Shown: positions 36,628 to 45,345, counted from the first letter of the stretch. The stretch is 64,000 nt of DNA from Cyclobacterium roseum (GCF_010119225.1 NZ_WNKF01000007.1:124001-188000), one strand, 5' to 3'. Translations and numbers: made by a program. The notes: a model not told the origin generated them from the sequence alone.

Positions 36628-37084
36628 ATGAAAAATTTATTTCTATATCTGCTGGTATTTTTGTGCCTGTCCTGCCAGGGAACAAAAATAGAACAACTCC
36701 TGCGATCCGGTAGCTCCTATGACAAATACCTAAAGGATCTTAAAGCTTCGAGTCTGAAAGGCAATTCGATGGTCAGGGATTGGGAAGCAGTAGGTATTTA
36801 GAATAGAGGGAAAAACCGCAGGCTGGTTAAGAATCAGGCTGCCAGATCAGCAGCAGGGCTTCCTGGCAGAAAATCTGGCAGAGGAAATAGAAAGCCCCCT
36901 GGAGGAGCGGACACTTCAAGATTCGGATTGGTTAAAAGTAGATTGGTGGTCCTCAGAATTTCAACACCCCTCATTTTCAGGAAAGGCAGAAGTGTTGGGT
37001 AGCTTCGGGCAATTTGAGCTGGTGACTGCCGCAAATGGTATCCAACTATGGGTTAAAAACCAAGCGGCCCTGACTGATTTATAG
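36628..37084 (+). pseudogene. Frameshifted SH3-like lipoprotein
   Basis: The ATG at 36628 opens a lipoprotein signal (LVFLCLSCQGTK, Cys about 16) and runs 57 codons to a TAG at 36799 after VRDWEAVGI. In another frame, from about 36802, the sequence continues without interruption as RIEGKTAGWLRIRLPDQQQG and on to LWVKNQAALTDL, stopping at 37084. The joined product would be a roughly 150-residue lipoprotein with a GWLRI...GFL pattern reminiscent of bacterial SH3-like domains. A single indel near 36795-36805 explains the break. Confidence 0.72.
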
Positions 37085-37242
37085 GGTTTTTTAATTTTAC
37101 CAAAACAATAACATAGGTAGATGAAATAGGTTGAGGCGTTTTTTCCTTTCATGGTATCTGTCATGAACAGTTGGGTTAAATTGGGAGCTTGGATTCCAAG
37201 TATTTTTTAAATATTTTCTACTATTTTCCCAATATTCATTCC

Positions 37243-37398
37243 ATAATTGCCAAAAACCGGAGTCCGCTCAATGAACCGAATTTGGAATATGGCAACTATT
37301 CTTATGCCGATTACCTATCTTGGCAGAGGGAGGAAGTGGTGGAATTGATCAAAGGGTTTGCACTGGATTTGGAGGAGTTTTTTGGGGATATTGAATAG
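37243..37398 (+). pseudogene. Uma2 copy 4, internally deleted
   Basis: The frame joins the conserved Uma2 N-terminus (EPNLEYGNYSYADYLSWQ, EEVVELIKG) directly to the conserved C-terminus (KGFALDLEEFFGDIE), losing about 135 residues including the whole nuclease-like core. The position equivalent to the start codon of copies 1-3 (37243) reads ATA and not ATG. The join falls on TGATCAAAGG, a sequence that occurs near both ends of the deleted segment in intact copies, so the deletion probably arose by recombination between short direct repeats. Confidence 0.88.
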
Positions 37399-37809
37399 CG
37401 TTCAAAATCAAGGCTATTCGTTCTAGGGCAACAAACCAACGAGTGGGTCCCGTGGAAGTTGTTACATAGTCTCACCTGGATGAAAAAACTGGTAAATCAC
37501 CCGGCAAATAGAGCTTCCACGTATCCCACCTGTGTGCGATGGTGTTTCCTTCCTGCTTATCCGTGGTACCTTCACTGCAACACATCTTCTGATTTTGATG
37601 ATTTCTCTTTCCTGTTTCTGAATGTTTATGTTCGATTGACATTAGTTTCAGAAAGTTAGGCCCCCAGTATCATTATCCATCCTGCAAGGTAGTCGAAAAA
37701 TCCATGCAGGTGTAATGCATAAGCCAATCGGGGGCTAGCTTTTCCTACCTTTTGAACGTTTGAAAAAAGATAAAAAAACTTGCAGGTATAAAAAAATTTA
37801 ACCATTATT
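37399..37809. other. Gene-free region with a possible structured element
   Basis: No gene is supported; an ORF across 37459-37659 has no protein-like pattern. At 37657-37737 TAGGCCCCC can pair imperfectly with GGGGGCTA, enclosing an inner CCTGCA (37681) / TGCAGG (37705) arm. This might be a structured leader or an old repeat. The last 60 bp are AT-rich promoter sequence for the ABC operon. Confidence 0.45.
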
Positions 37810-37831
37810 GTGTCATAATACACTATGACAC
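37810..37831. promoter_or_regulatory. Palindromic operator of the GntR-controlled ABC operon
   Basis: A perfect inverted repeat GTGTCATA, six bases, TATGACAC, lies 15 bp before the ATG at 37847. A further half-like ACACTATG follows at about 37836. GntR regulators of the YtrA group bind such palindromes at their own promoters, and a YtrA-like regulator is the third gene of this operon. Confidence 0.75.
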
Positions 37832-37885
37832 TAAAACACTATGCCAATGATTTAACTTAGGAATGTCAGTTACGGCTATCGAAAA

Positions 37886-38692
37886 TTGGAAAAGCTTTTC
37901 CAACATATGAATTTGGAAGTTAGAGAGGGAAATATTGTGGGTCTATTGGGTAAAAATGGAGCCGGGAAATCATCACTATTGCGTTTGACCAACGGACTGC
38001 TTAAAGTGCAGCAGGGTGATATATCCGTTCTCGGACACGATCCTTTTAAACGTTCTCCCTATTTTCTCCAGAAGGTCATTATGATACCGGAAGAGTATAA
38101 CCTACCGGACAAAACCGTTATGGGAAAATTTGCCAGTTCTCTCGCTGTGTTTTACCCCAACTTCGAAAAGGAAAAATTTCATTCCCTCCTTCAGAGTTTT
38201 GATCTGGATCCTTCCAAGAAGTTTGGGAAATGTTCTTATGGACAGCGTAAGAAGTTCTTAATTGCCTTTGCGCTTTCCACGGGATGCAAGCTGTTGCTCC
38301 TGGATGAACCTACCAATGGGCTGGACATTCCATCTAAAAGCATTTTCCGCAAAATGGTAGCCGCCAACCTACGTACAGATCAAACGGTGATAATCAGTAC
38401 CCACCAAGTAAAAGATGTGGAAAACCTGATTGACCGGGTCATCTTGGTGGATCAAGGACGAATCGTCCTTGATCAGGACATGCTGGCCATTAGCGACTAC
38501 TATTCCTTTGGTTTTAGTGCCCAGCTTAGCAAAGAATGGATCTATTCGGAAAAGGCCCAGGGAGGCTACCATTTTTTCAAAAGACTAACCCCCGGAGAAA
38601 ACCCCACCCAAGTGAATTTGGAATTGTTTTTCAATGCCGTTTCTCAGGGGATCGTTTTAGTTGAATCCACCCAAAATGAGACCGTATTATGA
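37886..38692 (+). CDS. ABC transporter ATP-binding protein, 5' end probably damaged
   Basis: The 268-residue frame from TTG at 37886 contains Walker A GKNGAGKSS (about 22-30), an atypical signature CSYGQRKKF in place of LSGGQ, Walker B LLLLDEPTNGLD and a switch-His ISTHQ. Upstream in the same frame, codons read LRNVSYGYRK, the normal first strand of such an ATPase, preceded by TAA and then ATT and ATG at 37847 (M-I-stop). Thus a nonsense codon at position 3 seems to interrupt the native start. Reinitiation at TTG 37886 or ATG 37907 would remove the first strand. It pairs with the permease encoded in the overlapping next gene. Confidence 0.8.
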   Translation: MEKLFQHMNLEVREGNIVGLLGKNGAGKSSLLRLTNGLLKVQQGDISVLGHDPFKRSPYFLQKVIMIPEEYNLPDKTVMGKFASSLAVFYPNFEKEKFHSLLQSFDLDPSKKFGKCSYGQRKKFLIAFALSTGCKLLLLDEPTNGLDIPSKSIFRKMVAANLRTDQTVIISTHQVKDVENLIDRVILVDQGRIVLDQDMLAISDYYSFGFSAQLSKEWIYSEKAQGGYHFFKRLTPGENPTQVNLELFFNAVSQGIVLVESTQNETVL

Positions 38693-39501
38693 AAGAAGTA
38701 TTTGACATTAATCGATTTGGTAAATTGCTGCGCTATGACCTTAGCGTGAATAGGTGGGAATATATACTACTGGTACCTGTCTCAATCTTGGCGCTTTGGT
38801 TTGTTATGTTTATGTCTTATGGAAACGTAAATGCAAGTAACTTCGAGGCAGTCAACTATCTCCCAATTTATTTCATAGGATATTTGATTATGGGAATTTT
38901 TCTCAACTCCAAAAGCTTTGGTTCGTTAAAAAACAGACTCAGTGCCACCTCATACCTAACTCTGCCCGCATCGACCTTTGAGAAGTTTTTTCTTCATTGG
39001 TTTATGCGTATTGGGTTGTTCACTATCCTGTACCCTGTCGTGTTTTATATAGGAGTAAATTCCTTTATACCCATTTTCAAATTTGGGGTGAAATTGTATC
39101 TCAGCTATCAAGGGGCACCAGCTATTTTTCCTGAAATCGCACCATTTGAATTCACTTTGGTGAATTCCCAATATGGAAGATTTATTTTTATACCCTTTGT
39201 AATTTATTTTGGGCTCATTTTCGCTTTGACGCTGGTACAGTTAGGGAGTATTGCCTTTGGGAGGTGGAATCTGGTAAAAACCAGTGGGGTTTTAATTGGT
39301 GTTCTGGCCTTATTTTATTTATATCTCAAACTAATTGCTGCTTTCAAAGGAGGGTTTGAGGTTATAAGGCCAAATTTTTACCTCGACGGGTTTCCTGAAC
39401 ATATCACCTTACTTGAAATAGGCCTTATGCTGCTTATGGTCATTACCTTAATGGTATGCTGGACAGCCACTTTTTTGAAACTTAAAGAAAAGGAGGTATA
39501 A
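38689..39501 (+). CDS. ABC transporter permease-like membrane protein
   Basis: A 270-residue protein with about six hydrophobic spans (for example YILLVPVSILALWFVMF, YFIGYLIMGIFLN, FTILYPVVFYIGV, FIPFVIYFGLIFALTL, GVLIGVLALFYLYL, LLMVITLMVCW). It starts four bases inside the ATPase gene (ATGA overlap), so it is its likely membrane partner, as in YtrB/YtrC-type or BcrA/B-like exporters. Substrate unknown; small antibiotics or lipid-targeting agents are typical for GntR-YtrA operons. Confidence 0.8.
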   Translation: MKEVFDINRFGKLLRYDLSVNRWEYILLVPVSILALWFVMFMSYGNVNASNFEAVNYLPIYFIGYLIMGIFLNSKSFGSLKNRLSATSYLTLPASTFEKFFLHWFMRIGLFTILYPVVFYIGVNSFIPIFKFGVKLYLSYQGAPAIFPEIAPFEFTLVNSQYGRFIFIPFVIYFGLIFALTLVQLGSIAFGRWNLVKTSGVLIGVLALFYLYLKLIAAFKGGFEVIRPNFYLDGFPEHITLLEIGLMLLMVITLMVCWTATFLKLKEKEV

Positions 39502-39502
39502 G

Positions 39503-39883
39503 ATGGACTTTAACGAATCAAAAAATATCTTTCTTCAAATAGAGGAGTGGCTGAATAACCGCATCTTGGAAGATAAAATCCATCCTGGGGACCGCATTCC
39601 TTCGGTTCGGGAATTGGCGGAGGAGATGGAGGTTAATCGAAACACGGTCATGAGAACTTACAGTACGATGGAAAATAAAGGCATACTCGAAAACCAAAGA
39701 GGTATAGGGTTTTTTGTGGCACTTGAGGCACCTGAAATCATCAAAAACATGCAGAAAACGGAGTTTTTTGAAAAGGAATTACCCCGATTATTGGAGCGCA
39801 TCAAACTCTTACGACTGACTTCCAAAGACCTCATTGAATTGGTAACCCTCATTAAAAACAACGATCATGAAACTCAAAACTAG
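39503..39883 (+). CDS. GntR-family regulator, YtrA subfamily
   Basis: A 126-residue regulator with a winged helix at about 10-70 (LQIEEWLNNRILEDKIHPGD, IPSVRELAEEMEVNRNTVMR) and a short helical dimerisation tail, the minimal YtrA layout with no large effector domain. It starts one base after the permease stop. It probably represses the operon from the palindrome at 37810-37831 and releases it on envelope stress or an antibiotic (known for the family). The 3' end overlaps the next gene by 17 bases. Confidence 0.9.
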   Translation: MDFNESKNIFLQIEEWLNNRILEDKIHPGDRIPSVRELAEEMEVNRNTVMRTYSTMENKGILENQRGIGFFVALEAPEIIKNMQKTEFFEKELPRLLERIKLLRLTSKDLIELVTLIKNNDHETQN

Positions 39884-40556
39884 CAACAAATTACTTCTTG
39901 GCTATGCGGTAGGTCTCTTTCTCCTAGTAGGTGGCACACTTGTTTTTGGATTTACCCATATAGACAATCTACCTGAAAGCAGAATTTCGGAAACAGCTGA
40001 AATAGACAGTGAGGTAATAGATGAATTCAGCGTATTGCACATGAGTGGCAACACTTCTTTACATCTCATCAGAGGGGATGCTTTCGAAATCATCAGAACC
40101 ACCTATCCCAAGGATACTTTACAAGTAAGTATAGACTATGCAATCAGAAATGACACCTGTTTTGTAACTCAATGGGAAAGAAAGGGTATGAGTTATGCCA
40201 ATTTGAAGGTTGCAACCATCGAATCGGTGATTGTGGAAAACAACACTAGCCTTCACCTGGATGAATTTAAACAAGACAGCTTGGCGGTTTCTCTTCACGG
40301 TGGCAAAATGGAGACAAGTAATAAAATGTTCAAGGTAGACCAGTTGGATTTAACTGCCTCCGGAGGAGCTAATGCCTTGCTTCAAGGAGGTATTACTACG
40401 CTTCAATTGGATGCTGTTGCTAGTGAAATACTGGTGTATAATTACCTTGAAAGCATATCGGGTAAAATCCAACAAGGTTCCCGTCTGACCTTATTTAAAG
40501 GTGCTGGCAAGTTGGATTTTGAAAAAAGTACCGATTCCAGACTTACTACCAATTGA
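39867..40556 (+). CDS. Membrane-anchored GIN/DUF2807-like protein in the GntR operon
   Basis: A 229-residue protein with an N-terminal signal anchor (LLLGYAVGLFLLVGGTLVFGF, about 9-29) and an extracytoplasmic part rich in short beta segments (FSVLHMSGNTSLHLIRGD, LDLTASGGANALLQGG, LQLDAVASEILVYN). This repetitive pattern recalls DUF2807/GIN adhesin-like domains, but the match is not strong. Overlaps the GntR gene by 17 bases and is surely co-transcribed, so it may be a sensor or accessory of the transporter. Confidence 0.6.
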   Translation: MKLKTSNKLLLGYAVGLFLLVGGTLVFGFTHIDNLPESRISETAEIDSEVIDEFSVLHMSGNTSLHLIRGDAFEIIRTTYPKDTLQVSIDYAIRNDTCFVTQWERKGMSYANLKVATIESVIVENNTSLHLDEFKQDSLAVSLHGGKMETSNKMFKVDQLDLTASGGANALLQGGITTLQLDAVASEILVYNYLESISGKIQQGSRLTLFKGAGKLDFEKSTDSRLTTN

Positions 40557-40611
40557 GTAGGCCAATTTAGAATTGAATTTCAAAATAGTTTCAATGTTGG
40601 TACTTCATGAC

Positions 40612-40639
40612 CTGCCAGGTTTTTTCCCAAACCTGGCAG
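40612..40639 (+). terminator. Terminator after the ABC operon
   Basis: An 11-bp perfect stem CTGCCAGGTTT/AAACCTGGCAG with loop TTTCCC. It lies 56 bp after the last operon gene. The CTGNCAGGTTT core recurs at 63728-63738 and in similar form at 16814-16910. There is no strong T run after it, so termination is likely but not certain. Confidence 0.6.
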
Positions 40640-40779
40640 ATCTAACTTCAAAAAAGCCTATCAACTCAATAGGACAACAGAAAATTGCAATAATGCTAAT
40701 CTGTTTAAGAATTTGCAATTTCTGTCGTCCGACTAATTTTCAAATTGGTCTTCAAGCAACTGAATAAGGTCTCCACATC

Positions 40780-41391
40780 TTATTTGATCTCAGCAAAAAA
40801 TGCTTCAAGGTCCAGTTCAAATCCCGTTACGGCAGAAGACCTTGCCCTATCCCCGCAAGTCATCATGCGGGAACTGTGGTATTTGCCTTGAATCAGGGTG
40901 TAAATCAATAGTGTCTGTCCGGCTGCATCCATCAGCCAATATTCCTTTACCCCCGATTCTTCGTAAACCTCGTATTTATGTTGGAGTTCAAGTTGCTTGT
41001 TTCCCGGGGAGAGTACCTCCACCACCAGGTCAGGTGCACCGATGCAGCCTCTGTCGTCCAATTTGTTTAGGTCACAGACCACGCAGATATCCGGTTGTAC
41101 GACAGTAAATATTTTATCGTCTTTTTTGGATTTGACTGGAAGACGGACATCAAAAGGGGCGATATAAGCCTGGCAGGTTTTGCCTTTCAGGAACATGTTG
41201 AGTTCTGTATGAAGGTCTCCCGTTAGTCGTTGATGAATCCTGTTTGGAGCTGCAGCAGCCTTTTTGAATACTTTGCCTTTGATCAGTTCGACCATCTCCT
41301 CTAGGTCCCAGGACAGGTAATCCGCATAGGTATACCCCCCATAGCTTAAGTCGGGTTCTTTTACATAAGGTTTGGCCTTTTCTTTTTCCAT
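40780..41391 (-). CDS. Uma2-family (DUF820) endonuclease-like protein, copy 5
   Basis: The most divergent Uma2 copy. The ATG at 41391 gives 203 residues, matching copies 1-3; an in-frame ATG at 41427 would add 12. The N-terminus KEPDLSYGGYTYADYLSWDL and the core APDLVVEVLSPGN, GVKEYWLMD keep the family pattern and the acidic residues. Unlike the other copies its C-terminus reads FELDLEAFFAEIK. It is on the opposite strand and far from the others, suggesting an older resident rather than a recent duplicate. Confidence 0.88.
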   Translation of the reverse strand: MEKEKAKPYVKEPDLSYGGYTYADYLSWDLEEMVELIKGKVFKKAAAAPNRIHQRLTGDLHTELNMFLKGKTCQAYIAPFDVRLPVKSKKDDKIFTVVQPDICVVCDLNKLDDRGCIGAPDLVVEVLSPGNKQLELQHKYEVYEESGVKEYWLMDAAGQTLLIYTLIQGKYHSSRMMTCGDRARSSAVTGFELDLEAFFAEIK

Positions 41392-41427
41392 ACCTGAATA
41401 TAACAAATTGGAAGCAATTTTTTCCAT

Positions 41428-41817
41428 GGATCAAAAAAATCCCGCTTACAGTTGCAGGTCTTATTGTTTTAAATTATTATATGTATTTTTAGTTTTCCCA
41501 ATCGGATGGACGATCATCCGTCCAGGAATTGTATGAAATCTGTTCTAATGAGGGAAAGCAGGTAAAGCATGCAAGCTGTATTCTCCTTATTGGAGATTAC
41601 ATTCTGTTTTATTGGCTTCGATTTATTTCTTGCAGATAGAAATCCACTGCCAATGGCTACCAATCAACACGATCATTATGAAGCCATCACAGGAGGGCCA
41701 GATTTTATATATGCCCTTTTGCATCTATACCAACAGTACAATCTCTCTCAATCTGATGCCTGAGCTTGTCGAAGGCCACTCTCCTTCAATCTTTCTGTTA
41801 ACACCGCAGCAGCACAT
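41428..41817. repeat. Gene-free region with a short TCAATCT array and REP-like core
   Basis: At 41738-41797 the sequence has CAATCTCTCTCAATCTGATG, then GCCTGAGCTTGTCGAAGGCC, then CTCCTTCAATCTTTCTG. The middle part is a widespread CTGAGC..GTCGAAGG repeat and the flanks are units of the TCAATCT family seen in three other places. A small hairpin CGGATG/CATCCG occurs at 41503-41520. No gene is seen. Confidence 0.6.
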
Positions 41818-42924
41818 TTATGCCGGCCAGGGCGCTTTTTCCGAAATCAAATTCTTCTCCACCAGCTCCTCCCAAAATGCCCGTGGTATTTTTACCTGCA
41901 TAGCTGCTACATTGGCTTTTGCCTGATCCGGGTAGCGGGTCCCGGGAATGACTGCAGAGACCACAGAAGGCGCGGCAGAAAATTGCAAGGCAGCGGAGAT
42001 CAGGTCTATCCCATGCCGTTTGGCAATTTCGGTCATTTGACGCCTTTTCTCCTTAAACCCTTCCGGCATCTCCCCCCAGTAATTGTACCGGTCTATGCCA
42101 GCCAGGAATCCGGCGTTCAAGGGAGCACCCACCACAATGTCCACTCCTTTTTCGGCACATGCCGGAAACAAACGCTCCAGGGCATCTTCATGGTACATGA
42201 GCGAATATTGGGTCGCAGAGAGGCAGACATCCGGATCGGCCACTTTGAGGGTTTCCAGTATGGGTTCGATGCGATTGACTCCCAGGCCCCAGCCTTTGAT
42301 CAGGCCTTCTTCCCGCATTTTTGTCAGTTCGGGCATGGCACCTTTGGCCGCCACCTTAAAGTAATCCATCCAATTGTCCTTCATGTCTCCATTATCAGGG
42401 GAGAGGTCATGGATAAAGACGATGTCAATGCTGTTAATGCCCAGCCGCTGCAGGCTGTCTTCTACGGATCTGCGCACACCGGAAGCACTGTAGTCGTATT
42501 CGTAGTCAAAGGGCGAGGCATCTTTCCAGGAATTGTTTCCGGGTGCCTGCCTTGCGGCTTTTAATAGTCTGCCTACTTTAGTGGCCAATATATAATCTTC
42601 CCGCTTTTGATTGTGAAGAAAACGTCCAAACCGCCTTTCGCTAAGTCCCAGTCCGTACCAGGGGGAAGTATCAAAAAACCGCACTCCGGCCTCCCAGGCA
42701 CCTTCCAGCGCCAATTGGGCCTGTTCATCCGTGGTAGGTCTGAAACCATTGCCTATGGCCACACCGCCCAGGCCAAAGTTGGCCGGAAGAGGGACCTTGT
42801 CAAATTTTGCTTTCGAATTCATAGCTGCTGTCGTGTTAATATTAAATCCAGGCAGTATGGAAGCCATACCGGAGAATGCTCCCAATTGCAGGGATTTATG
42901 GATAAAATTTCTTCTGCTGTTCAT
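41818..42924 (-). CDS. Aldo/keto reductase, D-threo-aldose 1-dehydrogenase-like, Tat-exported
   Basis: The ATG at 42924 (MNSRRNFIHKSLQLGAFSG) is preferred because it places a twin-arginine signal at the N-terminus; the longer frame adds eight residues. The 368-residue product is an aldo/keto reductase barrel with the catalytic tetrad visible as Asp and Tyr in FFDTSPWYGLGLSERRFG, Lys in ATKVGRLL and His in FIHDLSP. This matches the L-fucose/D-threo-aldose dehydrogenase group, which oxidises sugars at C1. Periplasmic location is inferred from the RR signal. No operon partner. Confidence 0.9.
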   Translation of the reverse strand: MNSRRNFIHKSLQLGAFSGMASILPGFNINTTAAMNSKAKFDKVPLPANFGLGGVAIGNGFRPTTDEQAQLALEGAWEAGVRFFDTSPWYGLGLSERRFGRFLHNQKREDYILATKVGRLLKAARQAPGNNSWKDASPFDYEYDYSASGVRRSVEDSLQRLGINSIDIVFIHDLSPDNGDMKDNWMDYFKVAAKGAMPELTKMREEGLIKGWGLGVNRIEPILETLKVADPDVCLSATQYSLMYHEDALERLFPACAEKGVDIVVGAPLNAGFLAGIDRYNYWGEMPEGFKEKRRQMTEIAKRHGIDLISAALQFSAAPSVVSAVIPGTRYPDQAKANVAAMQVKIPRAFWEELVEKNLISEKAPWPA

Positions 42925-43322
42925 AAGGTATGGTATAAAGTTAGGCAATCCGCTGGAATTTTGGATCAGTGGATCCTATTTGAACCCAAAACCGGCAGAT
43001 TGGATTTATGTTTTCCAGTTCTTTATGGAAATCCGCATACGTCCTATCGTAATTATTAGCTTAAAATTACTTGATTTTTGGTTGAAGGGCAACCCTAATC
43101 CACTCAAATGCCAGCCAATTTTCTTTGCCATTCACTAGGGAGTCGTTTCATTTGGGTGGGTATTGGATAGGATCATTAGGGAGGTGGACAAAACAGGGTA
43201 TATTTTTAAGAAGGAGGGAAACCTTCTGGTAGGTAAAAGCTTTTGTCCAAAAAGCAGCTATTTCTTTTTATTTTCACGGATTATTCCTTATTTTTAGTAG
43301 CTATAAACCCAGATTCCCCTAT
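42925..43322. other. Intergenic region between divergent AKR and sigma genes
   Basis: 398 bp without a supportable gene. It must hold promoters for both divergent genes. One weak hairpin (AGAAGG/CCTTCT, about 43209-43227) is visible; nothing else stands out. Confidence 0.5.
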
Positions 43323-43919
43323 ATGTACAAAGGAAAGCCATGTGCTGGCCCAGACCAAAATACCGATGATGCGACCTATTGGAGGCAAATTCAGAATAGC
43401 GATAGGGCCGGTATGGAAGGCTTATATGTAAAATATACCCAGGAACTTTTTAGGTTGGGTATGTCCATCAAAGGGGACCGCAGTTTGGTTAAGGATTGCA
43501 TACAAGAGGTTTTTTTGAAAATTTGGCAATACCGACATACCATTAAAGCTACCGATAATATCAAACTTTATCTTTTTAAATGCCTTAGCAATAAAATCCA
43601 TAAAGAAGTAGGAAAGGACAAAAAGCGGTATGGTCACCTGAATGCGGAACTGGGAGATGATTTACATTATGAACAGGAGACAGAGGTAGGAAACTCACTT
43701 GAAAGAAGGAAAAGCCTGATGGAAGCCATGGACTCCCTGTCTGCACGGCAACACGAGGTGATCCACCTGTTGTATTATGAAAACCATTCCTATGAAGATA
43801 TCTCTGTCATTATGGGGATCAATGTGCAGTCGGTTTATACCCTTGCCTGGAAGGCCCTAGCCAATTTGAAAAAGCGGTTTGTACTAATAGGCTTATTTCT
43901 TATGACTTTTTTAGCCTGA
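43323..43919 (+). CDS. ECF sigma factor, FecI-like, partner of the FecR at 44075
   Basis: A 198-residue sigma factor. Region 2 is about 40-105 (ELFRLGMSIKGDRSLVKDCI and IQEVFLKIWQYRHTI) and region 4 about 138-190 (LSARQHEVIHLLYYENHSYEDISVIMG). A short hydrophobic tail (LIGLFLMTFLA) ends the protein, which is unusual. It lies 155 bp before the FecR gene and begins the second sigma/FecR/SusC/SusD module. The start ATG follows an AT-rich leader. Confidence 0.92.
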   Translation: MYKGKPCAGPDQNTDDATYWRQIQNSDRAGMEGLYVKYTQELFRLGMSIKGDRSLVKDCIQEVFLKIWQYRHTIKATDNIKLYLFKCLSNKIHKEVGKDKKRYGHLNAELGDDLHYEQETEVGNSLERRKSLMEAMDSLSARQHEVIHLLYYENHSYEDISVIMGINVQSVYTLAWKALANLKKRFVLIGLFLMTFLA

Positions 43920-44074
43920 TATTTTGTCAAAATATTAAATTTATCCTATTTTATTTTCCATATTTCCATCTTAATACAGGTAATTTTAAATTTTATGTAA
44001 TTTTTAAACTTTTTTTTACCGATGATGGATAGATTTTTAAAATTCGGGACTTATGTGCACGAATTTATTTTAAT

Positions 44075-45181
44075 ATGGAGATATCCAACTATACCACAGA
44101 GGATTTTGTTTTAGACCCTTCTTTCAGAAAATGGGTGATGCAGCCCAATGCCGTATCCAATCTTTTCTGGGAGGATTTATTGGCCAAAAACCCCTCCAAA
44201 TACAAAGCCGCCAAAGAAGCACGAAGGATCATTCTCAAGCTGAATGCCAAAAATCAGCCAAAGCTTTCAGATGCGGAGATTTCTGGCTTGTGGAAGGATA
44301 TTGACACCAGGATGTCTGAAGAACCCCAGGAGGGATTGACGTCAAGAGTGGAAAAGGTGATTCCCTTGCATTCCTTGAGTACCTTGGAGAGGGCAGTTCC
44401 CAACACCCCGCCTCGCTCAAGTTTCTTTGCGGATTTCCGTTTAAGGGTGGCTTGTATCCTGGCCATAGCTGTTGGCCTGGGCTACCTTTTGGGTTGGCTG
44501 GTGTCCGTTCCCGTTAATCCCGAGTTACATTCACCTGTGCCGGAATATGTGCAACACAAGACCATTCCCGGTGTTAAATCTCACCTTACTTTAGCTGATG
44601 GATCTCTGGTCATTCTTAATTCAGGGAGTGAATTAAGGTACCTTAAAAATTTCGAAAAGGGTAGAAGGGAAGTCTTCTTAAAAGGGGAGGCATTTTTCAG
44701 TGTAGCAAAGGATTCCTTAAGACCATTTAGGGTCACTTCCCGGGAAACGACGACCACCGCATTGGGTACCAGTTTTAATATCAAGGCTTACGAAGGGGAA
44801 ACCTTGGATGTTTCGCTGCTGACCGGAATGGTGGCAATCAAAAGGGACGGTGAGGCGGAGGAAGTTAGGTTAGTTCCTGGGGAAGCTTTGAAAATCGATA
44901 CGGAAAAAGAGCAGTTGGAAAAGGTTCGCTTTGACCAGGACCAGGTCATCGGCTGGACAAAAAAGCGGATTATTTTTCAGGAAACCCCATTAATGGAAGC
45001 GATCAGGGTATTGGAAAATTGGTATGGTGTTGAAATTCAGTTAATAAGACAACCTGAAGAGCAGGTTTTACTTTCAGGAAAATTCCAGGATGAGACTTTG
45101 AAAAACGTACTGGAAGGATTGAAGTTTTCGGCAAGGTTTGATTTTACGATCGATAAGGAAAATGTAAAAATTATATTTTAA
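44075..45181 (+). CDS. FecR-family anti-sigma factor
   Basis: A 368-residue anti-sigma. The cytoplasmic sigma-binding part is about 1-120, the membrane helix about 125-147 (VACILAIAVGLGYLLGWLV), the FecR domain about 160-260 (LTLADGSLVILNSGSELRYL, ALGTSFNI), and the C-terminal STN-contact domain about 290-368 (IFQETPLMEAIRVLENWYGV). It should hold the sigma factor of 43323 until the SusC at 45346 signals. The long linker between about 75 and 120 is Ser/Pro/Arg rich and likely disordered. Confidence 0.93.
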   Translation: MEISNYTTEDFVLDPSFRKWVMQPNAVSNLFWEDLLAKNPSKYKAAKEARRIILKLNAKNQPKLSDAEISGLWKDIDTRMSEEPQEGLTSRVEKVIPLHSLSTLERAVPNTPPRSSFFADFRLRVACILAIAVGLGYLLGWLVSVPVNPELHSPVPEYVQHKTIPGVKSHLTLADGSLVILNSGSELRYLKNFEKGRREVFLKGEAFFSVAKDSLRPFRVTSRETTTTALGTSFNIKAYEGETLDVSLLTGMVAIKRDGEAEEVRLVPGEALKIDTEKEQLEKVRFDQDQVIGWTKKRIIFQETPLMEAIRVLENWYGVEIQLIRQPEEQVLLSGKFQDETLKNVLEGLKFSARFDFTIDKENVKIIF

Positions 45182-45345
45182 GGATTTAGAAAAAACTGCC
45201 TATGATATAAACCCACCTAAAATGAAGCTGGGAATGCGCCAACATCCCCAGCCAAATTAATCTCCGGAATACCTATAAAGTAACATTCCGGGGCATGTTT
45301 ATCAAAAACCATTCACTATAGTTTTAAAACAAACAAAGTAAAGGT

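Noticed and set aside
37459-37659. Plus-strand ORF of 66 codons
   Set aside because: Low-complexity, no start context, and no neighbour relation; treated as intergenic.
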